DNA from: an uncultured Arcanobacterium sp.
GTDB lineage: Bacteria > Actinomycetota > Actinomycetes > Actinomycetales > Actinomycetaceae
Assembly (NCBI RefSeq): GCF_947253055.1
Contig: NZ_CAMXYE010000075.1
Span: forward strand, 1-6,783
Length of the DNA stretch: 6,783 nt
Direction of reading: 5' to 3'
The notes below the pieces were generated by a model. That model did no database searches and was not told where the DNA came from. It worked only from the letters and a program-made list of their open reading frames with translations. Each line of letters opens with the position of its first letter. Position 1 is the stretch's first letter. Positions 4,662 through 6,783 of this stretch are shown in pieces. The translations under genes and the position numbers were made by a program.

Positions 4662-6274
4662 GCATTCTGCATACCACGCACAATGGACATTAAAAATTCT
4701 TTATTGGACTCGGTATTGCGCATTCTATTGAGGAGGTAGTCCGAAGCACCTTGTACATCCAAAGTGCCCAAAGCGCGCCGCAAATGCCACACGATCTTCA
4801 GCTCTTCTGGGCTGAAGAGAAGTTCTTCACGGCGAGTGCCCGAAGCATTTACATCTACCGCCGGGAAAATACGCCGATCTGCCAGCTCGCGCGAAAGGCG
4901 CAACTCCATATTGCCGGTACCCTTGAACTCTTCGAAAATCACTTCGTCCATCTTCGAGCCCGTTTCTACCAGTGCTGAAGCCACGATAGTGAGCGAGCCG
5001 CCGTTTTCTATATTGCGAGCTGCTCCGAAAAACTTCTTCGGCGGATAGAGCGCCGCTGCGTCCACTCCACCTGAGAGAATACGCCCAGAAGCTGGAGCTG
5101 CTAAGTTGTAGGCACGTGAAAGCCGGGTGAGGGAATCGAGCAAAATTACTACATCTTGCCCTAATTCCACCAGCCGCTTTGCACGCTCGACTGCCAACTC
5201 CGCCACTATGGTGTGATCGGAGGCCGGCCGATCGAAAGTGGAAGCCACTACTTCCCCATTTACGAGGCGCTGCATATCGGTAACTTCTTCGGGGCGTTCA
5301 TCTACCAACACCACGATTAAATGTACCTCCGGATTATTATGCGCAATTGCCATTGCCAGCTGCTGCATAATAATGGTCTTTCCCGCTTTAGGCGGAGATA
5401 CAATCAGCCCGCGCTGCCCTTTTCCGATTGGAGCCATTAAATCAACTACGCGCGTGGTGAGCCCTTTTTTCGTAGTTTCCATCCGCAACATTTCTTGCGG
5501 ATAAAGCGGCGTCAGTTTATTAAATTCCGGACGTTCGGCCGATTCTTCCGGAGAGAGCCCGTTAATAGCTTTGATTTCCACTAGCGGATTATATTTATGA
5601 GTCCGCTGCCCGCGGCGCATATTATTCTTTGCTGGGCGCACGAAACCGGATACGGCATCGCCGCGCCGCAGCCCATATTTCTTAATTACCTGCTGCGACA
5701 CATAGGCGTCATTCTTGCCTGGCAAATAGCCACCCGTGCGCAAATAAGCATTTTTTCCGGCTTGATCGAGGATTCCCGCCACCGGTAGCAGTACTTCTTC
5801 ACTGCCATTTGCCGCAGTTAAAGTCTCTTCTTCTTCATAGTCACTATCATCTGCGCTGTAGTTTTTCTCTAACCGCGCATTTGCCTCGGTATGCCGATCG
5901 CGATTCTTCTCGTTGCGATTCCGCGCGCGATCCCGGCGGTGGCGTTCCCGCTTATTCTGCGGACGCTCTTCCCCCGCAGCATCTTCTTTATTATCTCTAT
6001 TTCGATGTGCTTGGGCACGGCGCGCAGCAGCGTCACCAATCGCCTCTAAAGCCGCTTGCTTATCGGCAGAAATTTCTAAATCTTCTGCTTTTTCTACCGA
6101 AACCCGCGGCGCCTTCGCCGAGACACTCGAATCCATATGCGTTTCTAAAGCGGCAATATAATCAGCTTTTCGGGAGCGGGGCGGCATCTTAATACCGAGC
6201 TCTGCCACCATTTTCTTTAATTCCGGTAAGAGTTTTCCAGCTAAATTGCCGGACTTCTGGGAGTTTTCGCTCAC
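4652..6274 (-). CDS. rho: Transcription termination factor Rho
   Basis: Rho is a hexameric RNA-dependent ATPase and helicase that releases RNA polymerase from untranslated transcripts. The 540 residues show the Rho N-terminal helix domain (about 8-47, LLPELKKMVAELGI). Next comes an insertion at about 85-150, rich in Arg, Asn, Asp and Glu (HRNRDNKED, RERHRRDRARNRNEKNRDR), typical of Actinobacteria and absent from the 419-residue E. coli protein. The cold-shock RNA-binding domain spans about 162-240 and the RecA-like motor follows. Motor motifs are Walker A PPKAGKT (294-300), DERPEE with catalytic Glu326 (325-330), Walker B VVILLD ending at Asp380, the Q-loop region GRILSGGVDA (397-406), and R-loop KGTGNMELRLSRELADRRIFP (451-471). 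Start GTG 6274-6272 has GAAGGA five bases upstream. It is preceded by a 265-base leader region after thrB and followed by rpmE. Confidence 0.98.
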   Translation of the reverse strand: MSENSQKSGNLAGKLLPELKKMVAELGIKMPPRSRKADYIAALETHMDSSVSAKAPRVSVEKAEDLEISADKQAALEAIGDAAARRAQAHRNRDNKEDAAGEERPQNKRERHRRDRARNRNEKNRDRHTEANARLEKNYSADDSDYEEEETLTAANGSEEVLLPVAGILDQAGKNAYLRTGGYLPGKNDAYVSQQVIKKYGLRRGDAVSGFVRPAKNNMRRGQRTHKYNPLVEIKAINGLSPEESAERPEFNKLTPLYPQEMLRMETTKKGLTTRVVDLMAPIGKGQRGLIVSPPKAGKTIIMQQLAMAIAHNNPEVHLIVVLVDERPEEVTDMQRLVNGEVVASTFDRPASDHTIVAELAVERAKRLVELGQDVVILLDSLTRLSRAYNLAAPASGRILSGGVDAAALYPPKKFFGAARNIENGGSLTIVASALVETGSKMDEVIFEEFKGTGNMELRLSRELADRRIFPAVDVNASGTRREELLFSPEELKIVWHLRRALGTLDVQGASDYLLNRMRNTESNKEFLMSIVRGMQNAGE

Positions 6275-6374
6275 TACTTTCCTTCGCTAAGTACCTCTAT
6301 AAGGTATGCAAATATTACTTTTACTAATCACTAAAAATTACGGAAGTGATATTGAGGCAAAGCGGCTATTAAAT

Positions 6375-6406
6375 ATCCTCCAAGAATATGCCATCCTCTA
6401 GGAATA
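6375..6406 (-). repeat. Imperfect 14-bp direct repeat in the rho leader
   Basis: ATCCTCCAAGAATA (6375-6388) and ATCCTCTAGGAATA (6393-6406) on the plus strand match at 12 of 14 bases with an 18-base period. On the transcribed strand each ends in an AGAGGAT or GGAGGAT element resembling a ribosome-binding site, but no start codon stands at a normal distance after the second. Function unknown. Confidence 0.5.
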
Positions 6407-6479
6407 AGCCGAATACGCTGCGAATCGAATTTTATTTAGATTCACTCTTGCCTGCTTCATATTCTTGCACATTTAAAGG

Positions 6480-6515
6480 AAAAAATAAAATAAGCACTGA
6501 ATCCTGTTATGTGCC
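6480..6515 (-). terminator. Weak intrinsic terminator candidate after thrB
   Basis: On the minus strand GGCAC (6515-6511) can pair with GTGCT (6497-6493), five pairs with one G-U, around a 13-base loop. It is followed by TATTTTATTTTTT (6492-6480). The T-rich tail is good; the stem is short. It would separate the threonine genes from rho. Confidence 0.3.
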
Positions 6516-6539
6516 ATTCCCTACAGCTAAAGATGCCTT

Positions 6540-6783
6540 TTAGAGTAATTGCGCACCCGCGGCCGGGCGCGAAGATATCAATGTAAAACCTTGCTCACTG
6601 ATAGTGCGGGCGAGTGCATCAGGCACCTCGGCAAAAAGCAACAAAGTGGGGCCAGCTCCCGAAACGACTACCGGCCAGCCGGCTTTGCGCAAGGCCGCGA
6701 GCAAATCTGCACTGTGCGGCATTTGCTCCGCTCGATAATTTTGATGTAAACGATCGGCGGTAGCGGAAAAAAGCAAATCTGGG
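6540..6783 (-). CDS. thrB: Homoserine kinase, C-terminal fragment (window-truncated)
   Basis: Homoserine kinase, a GHMP-family enzyme, phosphorylates homoserine with ATP in threonine synthesis. Only the last 80 or so codons lie in the window. The reading frame is open to the right edge and begins PDLLFSATADRLHQNYR, so the gene continues outside; no in-window start should be assigned. DRLHQNYRAEQMP is a characteristic segment of actinobacterial ThrB. SGAGPTLLLFAE is the C-terminal GHMP motif (motif 3), which contributes to the active site. The protein ends normally at TAA 6542-6540. Position upstream of rho, with hom and thrC expected further upstream, matches the actinobacterial order hom-thrC-thrB-rho. 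Truncation is due to the window edge, not to mutation. Confidence 0.93.
   Translation of the reverse strand, partial: PDLLFSATADRLHQNYRAEQMPHSADLLAALRKAGWPVVVSGAGPTLLLFAEVPDALARTISEQGFTLISSRPAAGAQLL

Larger units (their letters stand above)
6275..6539 (-). promoter_or_regulatory. thrB-rho intergenic region with structured rho leader
   Basis: This 265-base AT-rich spacer holds no convincing gene. On the minus strand, ATCACT (6350-6345) can pair perfectly with AGTGAT (6332-6327). Alternatively AATATCACTT (6353-6344) can pair with AAGTAATATT (6320-6311), 9 of 10 pairs; these two folds exclude each other. A short TACCT/AGGTA hairpin (6306-6292) sits just upstream of the rho Shine-Dalgarno at 6285-6280. 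Several AT-rich hexamers could be -10 boxes (for example TAATAT at 6317-6312 or TAAAAT near 6434), but none has a good -35 partner, so I do not assign a promoter. Rho autoregulates its own leader in E. coli, and a similar role here is inference. Confidence 0.45.

Noticed and set aside
5809..6192. Plus-strand open frames opposite the Rho N-terminal insertion
   Set aside because: The low-complexity Arg/Asp codons of rho keep the opposite strand free of stops; no start signal or family motif is seen.
6344..6400. An 18-codon frame from ATG 6394 (MAYSWRIF...) in the rho leader
   Set aside because: Its only SD-like bases (AGAGG) touch the ATG with no spacer, and it is created by the direct repeat; not supportable as a gene.
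6774..6776. TTG as a start of thrB within the window
   Set aside because: The frame is open to the window edge and the upstream codons (P, D) fit the homoserine kinase sequence, so this is an internal leucine of a truncated gene.
1..6783. A novel defence, mobile or biosynthetic system
   Set aside because: Every long frame on the minus strand belongs to a known housekeeping family in known actinobacterial order, and no transposase, integrase, direct-repeat array, tRNA or atypical gene block is seen.

Overview
The window is a conserved housekeeping block of an actinobacterial chromosome, read entirely from the minus strand. In the direction of transcription the order is thrB (3' end only), rho, rpmE, prfA, prmC, tsaC/sua5, wecA/rfe, then the start of a small AtpI-like membrane protein. 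This is the gene order known from Actinobacteria such as Mycobacterium (thrB-rho-rpmE-prfA-hemK-Rv1301-rfe-Rv1303-atpB). Three features support that assignment: a long Arg/Asp/Asn-rich insertion in Rho, a WecA of the actinobacterial type, and the position upstream of the expected F1Fo-ATPase operon. Base composition looks close to half GC by eye, low for the phylum. It would suit a member of Actinomycetaceae (for example the Varibaculum/Mobiluncus neighbourhood), but that genus-level idea is a weak inference.

Layout from the right end (upstream) to the left end (downstream): 6540-6783 is the C-terminal part of homoserine kinase. 6275-6539 is a 265-base AT-rich spacer holding a weak thrB terminator candidate and a structured rho leader. 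4652-6274 is rho. 4534-4651 holds a U-tract-less hairpin at the rho stop, a promoter candidate and a structured leader for rpmE. 4321-4533 is rpmE. 4242-4320 contains a perfect 13-bp inverted repeat. 289-4241 is a tight run of prfA, prmC, tsaC and wecA (gaps of 22 and 20 bases, then a 4-base overlap). 43-296 is the partial AtpI-like gene, overlapping wecA by 8 bases. 1-42 is not genomic: positions 10-42 are the Illumina Nextera (Tn5) read-1 adapter, so the left end is a library artefact.

Functionally the cluster joins transcription termination (Rho), a ribosomal protein (bL31), translation termination (RF1 and PrmC, which methylates the RF1 GGQ glutamine), the first step of tRNA t6A synthesis (TsaC), and the first membrane step of a cell-surface polymer (WecA). 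The ATP synthase operon probably follows. PrmC next to its substrate RF1 is the clearest enzyme-substrate pairing.

I found no evidence of a mobile element, CRISPR array, RNA gene, defence system or novel multi-gene system. The points worth a second look are regulatory (rpmE leader, rpmE-prfA hairpin, rho leader), small in-frame repeat expansions in prmC and wecA, and the adapter.
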